From assembly GCF_003672135.1 (NCBI RefSeq), contig NC_039514.1:10653787-10717786 (forward strand): DNA of 64,000 nt. Reading direction: 5' to 3'. A model generated the notes under the pieces. The model made no database searches. It was not told where the DNA came from and saw only the letters and a program-made list of their open reading frames with translations. The position numbers and the translations under genes were made by a program. The DNA comes from Ooceraea biroi (Eukaryota; Arthropoda; Insecta; Hymenoptera; Formicidae). Positions within the stretch are counted from its first letter, which is position 1. Every line of letters starts with the position of its first letter. This document shows positions 46,531 to 57,097 of this stretch, piece by piece.

Positions 46531-47175
46531 TTTGACAGTTACACGTCTGTACTGTACACACATACACTACGGTCCACTAGACGGTTATCATAAGTCCATT
46601 TTGAGATAGTTTTACGTATACTGTCTTTAGATACTAATACAGCTACCTGATTGGCTAGAAAATATTTTAATCGTATTCAAAACGACCTTATATATGAATG
46701 GATTATGAATACTGACTTATGACTATAGCAGAGCTGTTCCGAAATACGACGTAACAATAGATTTGTTTTTTTGGCTTGAACTTTTTATACTTTTGCACTT
46801 ATGTATGTACGCTTAGGCATTAAAGAGAAAAAAAGAGAAAGAATAGAAGTTAGTAGAAGATAAGACGAATCAAGACGAAAAGTTCATGTCAATTGAACCG
46901 ACAAACAATGATTTTATTGACTAATTACCTTACTGGCCTGGTTCTTAACTTTTAAATTTAATTTCGCGGAATGTATCAATGTTATCAGTTTTAATTCAAA
47001 ATATAACGATTATTGGCGATATATGATGATTAATTGCTGTTCTTGTAATCTTCATTGCCGATTAAAGTAATTAAACGTTATCAGAACCAACACAATTTAC
47101 AAATTTTATATGACTTGCAATATTCGACCATTACAAAATCATTGATAATTGTCCGGAGATATCAAACCATAGACT
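46531..47175. other. Upstream flank of the CYTH gene
   Basis: AT-rich with no supported ORF. It contains the CYTH promoter (minus strand) and ends where the mobile-element island begins. Confidence 0.45.
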
Positions 47176-47359
47176 TATATAATAGACTGCGCCATCCCAT
47201 GAGAAAGGCTGAAAACTGATTAGTAAGAGAGAGCAATAGCTGCGGTGGTGCTATCTCTGTTTAATGTACGTCGTGGTGGGGATGGCCAATGCCATCAAAT
47301 GTCTGTCGCAGTAGTGTCGCAGTTGTGTAGTAAAGAGTGTACAAAATAAAATAACGAAA

Positions 47360-47424
47360 ATGGTTGCGATATGTTGTATCTGTAAGATAGAGCAGAGAAC
47401 TATTACGGATGTTAGTCATCATAG
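47360..47424 (+). pseudogene. THAP-like first exon, rest of gene missing
   Basis: ATG at 47360 opens MVAICCICKIEQRTITDVSH and ends at a strong donor (AG|GTAAGT, phase 2). The Cys spacing at the N-terminus (C-C-x-x-C) and the H-H-R at the splice point resemble the first exon of THAP zinc-finger domains, which begin with the C2 half and continue with a Phe-Pro after a short gap. No following exon with the expected continuation was found in the next 2.5 kb. The nearest acceptor (49107) leads straight to a stop. I read it as the surviving start of a transposase or domesticated THAP gene. Confidence 0.35.
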
Positions 47425-47581
47425 GTAAGTAATGACAAAAATGTATACTTAAACATTAACCGTATAGCGATTACGTTCTGTGAAAAATGTTTTCGCGTTC
47501 CATGAAAAATCAACGACCGAGTAGATTCTGTTTGTTGCTTTTTCTGAATTTAAAAGGCTACGGCTCGCTCACGGTAATAGC

Positions 47582-47790
47582 AGAGAGAAGCCCGAGAGCG
47601 GTCACGCTCGCGTTTTAACTGTAACGCCTCAAACGTGGACATATGCGTTCCACTTGACGCTCCCAACGCTCGCGGCGTCATTCTATCTTTATTCAATATT
47701 CAGTGAGCAATAAAGACAGAATCACTTCAATGTCCACGTTTGAGGCGTTACAGTTAAAACGCGAGCGTGACCGCTCTCAGGCTTCTCTCT
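47582..47790. mobile_element. 209-bp fold-back MITE with 9-bp target duplication
   Basis: Two 61-bp arms (47582-47642 and 47730-47790) are inverted copies differing at one position. Both ends are flanked by GGTAATAGC (47573-47581 and 47791-47799), a direct target-site duplication. The centre contains a second, shorter inverted pair (ATTCTATCTTTATT against its complement). No coding capacity. If the terminal C is counted in the arm, the end reads CAGAGAGAA as in the neighbouring hAT-like element, with a 7-bp duplication. The near-identity of the arms could mean recent insertion or gene conversion. Confidence 0.85.
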
Positions 47791-48527
47791 GGTAATAGCA
47801 AGCGGCTATTAACTCGCGTTTACTTTTTGTAAAGTTTTAGTCTACCTTTTCGGTATAATATACCATAACTCATCGATAAAATTATTACTGAAATGTAGCT
47901 GCAGAACTCTTTTAATTAACTGAGAGCTTGCCCATTAGCGAGTATTATATCTGATTGTATTTTATCGATATTTTTTCTGATTTATTGATTATTCAGATAC
48001 GATAAACTTATCGATATAAAATTTTATATTTATAAGTTTTTTCAACATAAAAATATTTGATTTATATTATCGAGAAATCAATCTTATTTGTTTTGATGCA
48101 TTGCGTTATTCGATTGAAAAAATGGAACCTCGTATTTCTTTTATACCATGTGCCAATTTCAGAAATATAACTATTTTGTAGCGTAATTATAGTCAGGGGG
48201 ATAAAGAAAAATATATTTTACATTTGTGTCTTATATTTACATTCTTCAATCTTACATATTTCTTATTTCATAATATTGTATTTTATTTGTTATATGGAGA
48301 ACGTAATGCGCGATTGCGCTTCTTTGATTTGGGACTTTACTCCGCAAGCCTACCCTTTCACGCCTTTCCTATTGCCGAACGCAGCCATTCTCCTCTGTCT
48401 CCTCCAAGCGCTTTCCCCCCACTCTCGATTATGAGAGTGAGAGAGAGAGCACCACCGCAGCGCTACTTCCATTTCTCTCTGTCGTCTTCAGCTCGCCCGT
48501 AAGAGCGCGCAGTCTATTATATACGTC

Positions 48528-49948
48528 CAGAGAGAATCTAGAAAGAGTGGAACGGATCGTGTTCCCTTTTCTGATTGGTGCCGCCATTAACGGAGAAACT
48601 TCCGCACTTTTTCTCCGTGGTGCTTGAAATCTTTGCACGTTTCACACTTTCAGTGCGATGAGACAGTATTTTGGAAGCAAAACAATGGCTATGCATAATA
48701 TTGAATAATATTCTATTTTTGTTACAAGACTGACTTGTATTACTTTTAATAATATGTAATGTGTTTAACACAAAAATATGTAGAATGTGCAATACTTGTA
48801 ATGTTAATGACACTTGGGAATTTTATGTTATGTTTATTTATTGCATATTCTGTTTTTATACTATTGTAGGAACATAAAACTTAGTTTATATTTTTGTTAT
48901 TGTAAACCGTACTTTTATACTTATCATTTTTGTTGTTAATATGAAATTGGCATTTTTTACATTTTCTTGGTTTTCTTAGTACTATTCCCAACACTTCCAC
49001 ACAAGTTATATAACATGTTATATTGACTATGATGTCTTCACTTATTATTATACATTCATCATATAGCATAATAATGTTTCTTTTACATGTGTATTTTTGT
49101 CTTTTAGGTAAAACAGACAACTCGTATAGAATTATGGATGCATCAACTACAAACACAAGGATGTGATACTTAACAAATAATAAGCAACAGCAACATATTT
49201 ATACTTTCTCACTTTACATTGCAGTTGCTACATAACACAAGTAAATGTATATTGCATTTATCTACCTGACTTCGCAATTATACTGAACAATAATGTAACT
49301 GGTATTTTGCGTTTGCTGGATCATTTGTATTTTTCACATTACAGTTTATTCATTCTTGTAATATATACATTTGTAATATATATATATTACAAATGTATAA
49401 GAAATAAGGACCAATGATCTGTCCATTTAAAATTCCGCACCATACATTTAAAGACCAACGATGTTGATTGTCAAGACTGTATAATGAGAAATAAAGAGAT
49501 CCATTAAAAAAAAAGTTAACCTTCACATAAACCTTGACAGGTGCACCCAAGGTCAAATCAGTGGCAGCATCTTATGTTCCCCTTGAAGTCATAAAACTTT
49601 TGTAAGAAACATTTTTCGATACAAGATTTGGTTTATGTCTATACTTAAATTATAAAACAGTATACTTTGGAACGCTGTAACTCACTGAAAAATGGTCCAA
49701 TTTCAAAAAACAAAAAACCGTTGTATTCGCCTCATTGTCAGCTACAACTTTCACTTAGAGAGAAAAATCGACTTCCATTTAAAAAAATGGCCGCCATGAT
49801 GAAATCTCGAAAGTGGCGCCATCTACAATTAAATTGAGAATATCATCATCTTGCCCCCTCGAAGCCATATAACTTTTGTCTGAAACATTTTTCTCTGAAA
49901 CGACGTCGTATCGAAATATTTGACTGACAAATATAAAATGGGACACCC

Positions 49949-49997
<49 letters not shown>

Positions 49998-50326
49998 ATA
50001 TATATATATATATATGGATATACATATTTTTGTAATATATAGACATACATTTATTTATACTTTATTTCATATTATACACATTTATAAATTATATATAAAT
50101 AACACTTCATAAACGTCTGACAGTATAAATATGTGCAAAACAAACAATTTTTCTTTTCTTGCATCATTATCACCTGACCTTTGCCTATATCCATTCGTAA
50201 CACACTGCTAATAATATAATTTATCAAAGTATTATTGTGTGTGTGTGTGTGTGTGTGTGTGTTCAAAGTTACTCCATTAATGGCGGCTTCCGGCCGATCC
50301 GCTCCACTCTTACTAGATTCTCTCTG
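48528..50326. mobile_element. hAT-like non-autonomous inverted-repeat element
   Basis: The left end 48528-48559, starting CAGAGAGAATCTAG, matches the reverse complement of the right end 50295-50326 with two differences in 32 bp. A further inner pair (GCCGCCATTAA blocks) extends the homology. Flanks are TATACGTC on the left and TATACGCT on the right, identical at six of eight positions, as for an aged 8-bp duplication. CAG-starting ends and 8-bp duplications are hAT traits. The 1.8-kb interior is AT-rich, has no transposase ORF and holds TA/TG microsatellites. It also has two related segments about 275 bp apart (about 49568 and 49844) and GGGACACCCTG at 49940-49950, which looks like the end of another dispersed insect repeat. 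Confidence 0.55.
49951..50263. repeat. TG and TA microsatellites
   Basis: TG run at about 49951-49967, TA runs to about 50020, and a clean (TG)n run at 50236-50263, all inside the hAT-like element. They produce low-complexity ORFs that are not genes. Confidence 0.9.
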
Positions 50327-50560
50327 TATACGCTATGTATCAAACGTCCGAGTTTTCAGTCATGACGCATAAAGTAACTAGACTACCCAACGTTTCGCGG
50401 TCTGCGGCCAATTTCACTCTCTGTTGTATCGGCGGTGACCGAGTCGGTACGCTGTGATCGCGCACGGACAGCGGACGGACGTCGCGTACGGAACTGCGAA
50501 AAAGAGAGGAAGTGGGTACTTTTCCAGGCAGCAGCGACGACGTGCGTCGACGTCGGGCGA

Positions 50561-50620
50561 ATGTCGAGATTTCTCAGTGTGCGGAGGAGATGCGCGTGTC
50601 AGGAGACCACGGGGCGATGA
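50561..50620 (+). other. Upstream ORF 1 in the Smg5 leader
   Basis: A short frame, starting MSRFLSVRRR and ending at TGA 50618-50620, lies in the probable Smg5 5' UTR. Its stop codon overlaps the ATG of the next upstream ORF in the string ATGA. An in-frame ATG at 50435 could extend it. The transcription start is not known, so inclusion in the mRNA is inferred. Confidence 0.5.
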
Positions 50621-50667
50621 GTAACGACGAGTCGGCCGAGACGCAGGACATGAATCGTGCAAAATGA
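50617..50667 (+). other. Upstream ORF 2 in the Smg5 leader
   Basis: Sixteen codons, MSNDESAETQDMNRAK, ending at TGA 50665-50667. The stop overlaps the Smg5 start codon (50664-50666) as ATGA. An internal ATG at 50650 gives a five-codon version. This arrangement would force any ribosome using it to terminate exactly on the main start. Confidence 0.6.
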
Positions 50668-53600
50668 GGAGATCGTGTAACCCCACGGCGGAGGCCCGAA
50701 CAGTGGACTGCCTCGAAGCCACGAGACGCCTGCACAAGTGAGTGTGCGATGATATCCTTGGACAATATCTTCCCGTAAAGGAAACTTTGACGCGTAATCG
50801 ATCACCCACGTTGCGAGAGATCTTTTTTGCGCAACAATTTTGGGAAAGCGACTGACGCAGAGAACCTAACCAAACGTGAACTCCGATCGCCATTCTTATT
50901 TCCTTATCGTTTGTAGATTTCTCAACGAATCTCGTCTTGTCACGACTTGTAGGAATTATTATTGGTGTTTGTTATTTGTTTTGAATGTTTACATTAACAT
51001 AATGACGTTATACATTTTCCTACTACTTGAGAACATTAATTATGCGGAGAAGATATAGGTTAAGAATTCTGAGGAGAGTCAAAGGACAAAAATAAAAAGT
51101 GTAAAGGAGATAAATTTAATTGCAAGAAAGATTGCTAATCTTATAAAAGTAATAACCGCAAGTTCGCAAGGTTTAATTAAGATTTAATTCTTAGATTTAG
51201 TAATCTTTGCGCGACACGTGTTTTTACTACTTTTTTAAAATAAAACATGCGTATTTTTCTAGGAATGTGACAGAGATTATCAAGAAGTTGGATGAACAGA
51301 AAAGTCGTGCTCTAACGGTAGTCGACATATTTGTCCCATTGGTGGAAGTTCTGCGTGCAAAGCTCAAGGATTACTGCGCAAGATTGATACTGAAAGATCC
51401 TGTTGGAAATGCACACAAAATCGAGGGACAATTATGGCGAAAGGCCTTTTACGATGTTGTGTATGCAGCAAAGAAATTGCGGAAGGTAACATTTGCAATT
51501 CGCCGGAAAGATTATTCGTTATATGATTATGAAATGTTATTTTCAATGAGATCATGTTCTCTTTTATTGTACATATAGTACTAACATGTGTGGAATCTCT
51601 TCTAACGTACAACTAAATTTTTCAGGATAATTGGAATGATTCGGAGAAAGCGTTGCTATCAGTCCATTTAACAGCTGGGGTAGGCTATTATCATCATCTG
51701 ATACTGAAGCTGCAAATCGAGTATGATTTAGATCTCATTGGTATTGTTGACTTTGCGTTTGTTCAGACGGAAACTATTTCATCATACGTAAGTATTCATA
51801 TGTATTTATGCGTACTTCGACGTGTTAAAGTAGTTTATCTTATCTATTGTATTTTCTTAAATAAATATATTTTTCTTCATAATTATCATGTAATTGCAAA
51901 TGCAGAATTTTACGTAATATTACATTACAGACGACAGTCTTACATGACACGCTATTACATAATATTACTATACGATAAATATATTTCTGTAATTTTTTTC
52001 TATATATAAATAGTATCACGGAATTGTTGAGCATGAGATACCACAAAATGTGCATGTATCTGTTGTAAAAGAATTTTAAATTCATAATAGGCAAGAACCA
52101 AGACAGGCCAATCCAAGACTTATGGCAAGGAGGTGAAACAATGTGTCATGCGCTTAGTCCACCGAAGTCTGGTATGTCTCGGAGACCTGACCAGGTACAA
52201 ATTAGAATTAGACTCAAATTGGGATCCAATGATAGCAAACAGATACTATAAAATGGCTATAGCCGTTGATCCCAACGTCGGTATGCCTCACAATCAACTT
52301 GGCACTATAGCGGGTGACAGTAATTACGGACTGGATGCAGTCTATTATTTCTTGAGAGGGTTAATATCATCAATATTGTATTAATAGTGAATTAATTTCA
52401 CATAATTTAATTTTTTATTGATACACGAATGTCTTAATTAACGATGCGATTGTGATTATTTCTAGTACTCTGTGTCCTGAGCCATTTGAAAGAACGGAAG
52501 AGAATTTGAAAAGAAATATCTTGACTTATTCCACTTGTACTGATGAAAATAATTCTGTTCATCACTGCGTATCGCGATTATTCTCTTTGTTACGTTTGTG
52601 GGATCAGGAGAACCCAAATTCTGATAAAATCAATCAGGAATGCCAGGTGAGTGTTCAGCGCATGACGGAAAAATTATTTTTGCACGTTGTAACAATTTAA
52701 TGAAAACGACAGTCTTGACATTAGCAACGATGATGGTTACTCTCTGTTCGGCAGGATCTTTTAACCAACTTGGAGAATTGCTTAAGCATGGAACGTATGG
52801 AACCAAGCAATGGGAATTCCCTTGAAAACGTGGACAATATAGAGGCGTACCTTCAAAATTGCAAGAATCGACCAACGCTTTATCTAACAGACGACATGGT
52901 GTTTAAGATCGTGACAATATGCTTAATGTCAATTTCTAGATTAAAGAGTAAGGAGTCCAACGAGGTGCAGGGCGTCGTTGCCGTGACTTTAGCAATATTA
53001 TCTCAATTGCTACAATTTACAATAACAAAACTGCAGGAAACAATCATGAACATGGCGGCATCAGATATGGAGGCGATTCTCAAAGTGGATTCTTACTCCT
53101 CGAAGCTACAAAGTACACAGGACAGTCGCGTATTATCCGAGTGCGAGAGCAACGGAGATTGTACGAGAAAAGAGGAGCCGACTTTGAATCAAGACAATAA
53201 TGTTCCCGACCCAAATGAAAAAGATGATAAATCTGCCGTTGATGGAAAAGCGGAGTCCGTGGATAATGGCGTCCTGAGTAAATCGGGTCCCAAGAGGACT
53301 CGCGAAAAGTCCAAGAACCTTCTCAGCAAGCTGCGTAGGCGGAAGAGGAGAACGAGGACTAGTTCCGACTCGGATACGAGCGATGTAGATCAGTCGGCGT
53401 TGGCATCGTCCAGCGACGAGATCAACTCGGACGTATCGGAGACGGAGGAGGATGACGCGCTGAGCGAAGAGAACGATGATGCGCTGTCGGATGACGGTTT
53501 GTCGGATAATAACACGGACGACGAAGTCCAGATCATTGAAAATGCGACGGCGAAGGAAGAGATGAACGGTCACACCAGCGAGAGCTCCGACAAGACGGAG

Positions 53601-55119
53601 CTCTGCGATGAAAAGGGCGACACTAATCATAATCTGGTTAATGGCGAACGGCACGCGGCTGAACAAGCGGATTCAAAAGTGACGAGCGACAAGGATTCCG
53701 CAATGAATTCCAACAGCGCCACAACCATCACGACCAACACGGACTCGATCAGCACCTTCGACGAGACTAACGGTCATTCACACAACCAGAATAGCATCTC
53801 TCACATGGCACAGCTGAAAAAGTGCAGCTTGAAGCCGGACGATGTCCTGAACATGTTGATCGACAAGGAAATTCTCGCGTCTATCAAGGTGTGCTGCGAC
53901 TGGTTGCGAAGTAATCCGGATATCGTGCGGATATGCGCCAAGAGTTCGCGGACGTTGCTGAAGCGTGTCGCGATCCTGTTGAATCTGATCGACGTGGACA
54001 CCAACGGTCTCGCACAGAGGAACGGCGACCTTGCCATTTTGTCGAGCGAGGAAAGACTGAAGCTGTGCGTGAGAACGGTACCGCTGCCGGAGGATATCGA
54101 TCTGAAGGGACTGCATCTGCTGGAGGATGCTCACAGACCTCTCGATTGGCAAATGTTGCGCAAGCACCGAATGAACAAGCGGGAGGAGACGTTGCTGAGA
54201 ACGTTGAAGCTAATCGAGTTCGGGCATCATCTTACTTCCATCCAGAACTCCGGGGTGCAGTACGATCAGACCGAGCGTTCGTTCGTAGTGGCGGACGCGA
54301 ATCCCGTAGATGATAGGCCGAAGACGATAGGCTTGGACGAGAAGAACTTCGGGCCGGAGCACTCGCGCGGCAAGCTCATGAGGCACATGGGCAAACTGTG
54401 GCTGAAGGCCGAGGTTCGGGCTTTAGAAAACCAGTTACGATCTCGGCTGATGTCGCCGTATCTTGTGCCGGATCACGAGGCCTTGACCAAACACACGCCG
54501 GCTCTCAAGCGTCTGGTGTACACGAAGAAGTTTATAGTGGTGATTCCCTCAATTGGTAAGTGAATTTATTATTTCTATCAATTTTGCCGCTTTCTGTGGA
54601 TCGATAATGATATATTGATGACATTGCAATTTACAGTCGTCTCAGCCTTGGACGAGATGAAGCGCGTCAGCAGCCAGGCAAGAGAAGCAACGCGATGGCT
54701 CGAGACGCAGTTGAGACGTGGCTCGAGATTCCTGCGGGCCCAGAGACCTCAGGAGCGTTTAGCACTCCCTCTGATCAAAGGTCCTAGACCGAAAGACAAG
54801 GAAGCGTGGTTGTTTTTCCAGATAATAGAGTGCTGCCACTATCTCACGCAGCAGGCGAAGATGGGCTTTACCGGTGACGGCGAGGCGCCGGTGGTTACCC
54901 TCTTGACTGGTTGCAACCTGGAAGACAGAAAAGCTCTGACTTTTAGTCCCGATGGATTAGCTAAAAGTGCAGGTAGCGTATTTCTTTCATTTCTTTTTAC
55001 TGGAGCACGCTGAATCAGCATCGATTGTTTTTTCGTATATTTGTCTTGCAGGTGTTAATCTCGAACACATAGAATCGTTTCAAATGAAGTGGAAATCGTC
55101 GAGTAAGAGCCACGGCTGA
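50664..55119 (+). CDS. Smg5: SMG5 nonsense-mediated mRNA decay factor
   Basis: SMG5 binds phosphorylated UPF1 with its 14-3-3-like/TPR domain and promotes decay and UPF1 dephosphorylation. Exons are 50664-50737, 51263-51485, 51626-51787, 52091-52359, 52466-52646, 52755-54555, 54637-54972 and 55052-55119; the CDS is 3114 nt (1037 aa, against about 1016 in humans). The N-terminal 300 residues match the EST1-like fold (IEGQLWRKAFYDVVYAAKKL, AGVGYYHHLI, VHRSLVCLGDLTRY, MPHNQLGTIAG). A basic then acidic Ser/Asp/Glu-rich linker spans about 485-560. The C-terminal PIN domain starts at SPYLVPDHEAL. D876 is kept, but the second acidic pair of active PIN nucleases (as in SMG6) is replaced by G995-C996, so this PIN should be inactive, as known for SMG5. 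Start choice: the first exon joins in phase 2 to give RRLHKNVTEIIKKL, like the vertebrate KRLYRAVVEAVHRL. Two upstream ORFs overlap the start. Confidence 0.95.
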
Positions 55120-55346
55120 GCATGACGGCTGCCCACGTGGTCATCTGCTGCTAATCTCATTGAGATGCCATCGTCGTCCATTCGTCGTCCGGGATACATT
55201 CAGATCCTCAGCCGATTAGACGGACGGCGAGCGCGAGGGGTTGGAAACCCGCACATACGAAATGGGGAAAATTCACTGAGTTGTACCGCGATATAATCGG
55301 TGTCGACAGAGTGTCCTTTCCTGTCACGTGCAGAGAAATCCTAAGT

Positions 55347-55352
55347 AATAAA
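55347..55352 (+). terminator. Polyadenylation signal of Smg5
   Basis: AATAAA 228 nt after the stop, followed by a T-rich tract at about 55354-55370. Confidence 0.65.
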
Positions 55353-57097
55353 ATGTTTTTTTTTTCCTCACTTTCTAACCATTCGTATTGCCATTTATGT
55401 TTAAAAGGATTGTATTTTTAAGTAAACGTTTTTAAATAACCACACGTGTTCTTACCAGCTCCTTATCAGCGATTGTGCACAGACGCGAGTAATCAAATTG
55501 TCGAAGAAATGCTTCATGTATTTGGATAAATTCACCAAAATAATTGAAGGAAAACTATCAAACTACTCGATTATAATACAATTGTTTGATACAGTTATCG
55601 AATATTTCAATTCAAAATATTTGATGAAACTTCGTCGACACCCACGCTAGTTACTTTCTTTAAAAATTAGTTCTAGAAACCTCCGCTACAAACCGCCACT
55701 TTATCTGAAAAAAGGAGGTAGTAATACGACTCGACGATAAGTCGGACATGCTTTTTTTATTCGAAAATTCGATGGAACGCCAGTTATTTACAGTTCTTAG
55801 TTTTAGGTATTACATAGGTATGACAGCAGGATAGTTTTATTTATAAAACATTGATTTATAATATCTTTTAATATTAATATTATTCAGTGTCAAGACAAAT
55901 GTCTAACTCTCGACTATTCTTTTAGCTAAAAAATATAATAAATCTTTTCTTGTTTTTCTGCCAACAAATTGAAAATCAGCAATGGGTTGTAGAGAGTCTG
56001 CGAAGACGTTCTAAACAAGCTCAGGTTTTCCAACTATTCGCGAATCATTATATCGTAAAAAAAACAGAAAATGGTACAAAACAGATTGGAGAGAATTGAT
56101 ATTCTGTGATGCTAAAGGAGAGTTTACATTTATTATAGTTCTATTCTTGCTCAAGGTGTCAGCAAAAACGATGATGTTTCTCAAACGTCCGTAACATTCA
56201 AATCATGCATCATTTTATTTCTCATTTCAAAGACGCTCGGACGGGAAGAAGTCGACTACGAGTTCGCCGCGGAATTAATGACGAAATTATCCGACCAAGT
56301 TGCTCCGCCGTATTTCGGAGGACACGTATACGGTCCGAGCGTGCGTCACGCGTCAGGTATCGGCACACGTCGAACGCGCGTGACCGCGTATCACTATTCA
56401 GCGGAATCGGAGCACAAGCGCGCGCGTCAGTGCTTTTGCGTTGCGGTAGTGGCAGCGTGACATAACCTCGGCGGCTCGTGCCGCACGTCGCTTTGATCTA
56501 CGCAGCGGAAGGTGCGAATCACCTACGGACTGGGGTCGGCCGCGCACGATTCGAAACGCACGCGGAACCGCAATTCCGTCACGTGGCTCGTTCGCGCGAC
56601 CGTCGGCCGTGCAACACGTTCGTTTATGTTCGCGTGGTGATTATGGCCGAGCGCGGTACGGCGTACATCGTGCATGTTGGTCACCTTCCCACGGCCGTGC
56701 AGTCACTCTGATTCCGCGAGGGCCGGTCGCGGCTGAAAAAAAATCAACGTAGTTCGCTCATCGTTGCGTCGGGCGCACCGGGCATTCGCGAGATCGCGAG
56801 CGGGGGAGTGTCATTATCATCATCGTCGTCGTCGTCGTCAGTGCCGTGGGATCGGTCAGTCGGCAGCCTCCGTCGCGTATTTACGGTGCGCAATACCGCG
56901 ATCGCAAAACCGAGTGAGACAGAGAGAGAGAGAAAGAGAGAGCGAGAGAGAAGGAGAGAGAGAGAGAGAAAGAGAGAGAGGGCGAGCAAGTGAGGTAGAA
57001 GAGAAGGGCGCGTGAGCGAGCGAGCGAGCGAGTGAGTGAGCAAGCGTGCCGAGGATCGCGCGAGCGTCGAAAGTAACGAGTCATCAACCGATTCAAG
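55353..57097. other. Space between Smg5 and ubiquilin, with ubiquilin promoter/leader
   Basis: The first 850 nt are AT-rich without features. From about 56230 the sequence becomes CG-rich, typical of a housekeeping promoter. A GTC run (about 56823-56840) and a GA-rich tract (about 56916-56980) lie in the likely 5' UTR. ORFs on both strands here are repeat-driven. Confidence 0.5.

Larger units (their letters stand above)
47176..48523. mobile_element. Inverted-repeat element with THAP-like exon (P-element-like architecture)
   Basis: TATATAATAGACTGCGC at 47176-47192 recurs as its exact reverse complement at 48507-48523. An inner block GCTGCGGTGGTGCT at 47239-47252 likewise recurs inverted at 48448-48461. 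The gap between outer and inner blocks is 46 nt on the left and 45 nt on the right, so these are paired terminal and subterminal inverted repeats. A possible THAP-type first exon begins 184 nt inside the left end, close to where P-element transposase starts. No transposase body is found, so the copy looks internally deleted, and it carries a 209-bp fold-back element inside. No target-site duplication could be fixed, and the true ends may extend a few bases further. Confidence 0.55.

Noticed and set aside
48224..48502. 92-aa plus-strand ORF upstream of the hAT-like element
   Set aside because: It overlaps the inverted terminal region of the THAP-bearing element and ends in low-complexity Ser/Pro sequence, so it is not a credible gene.
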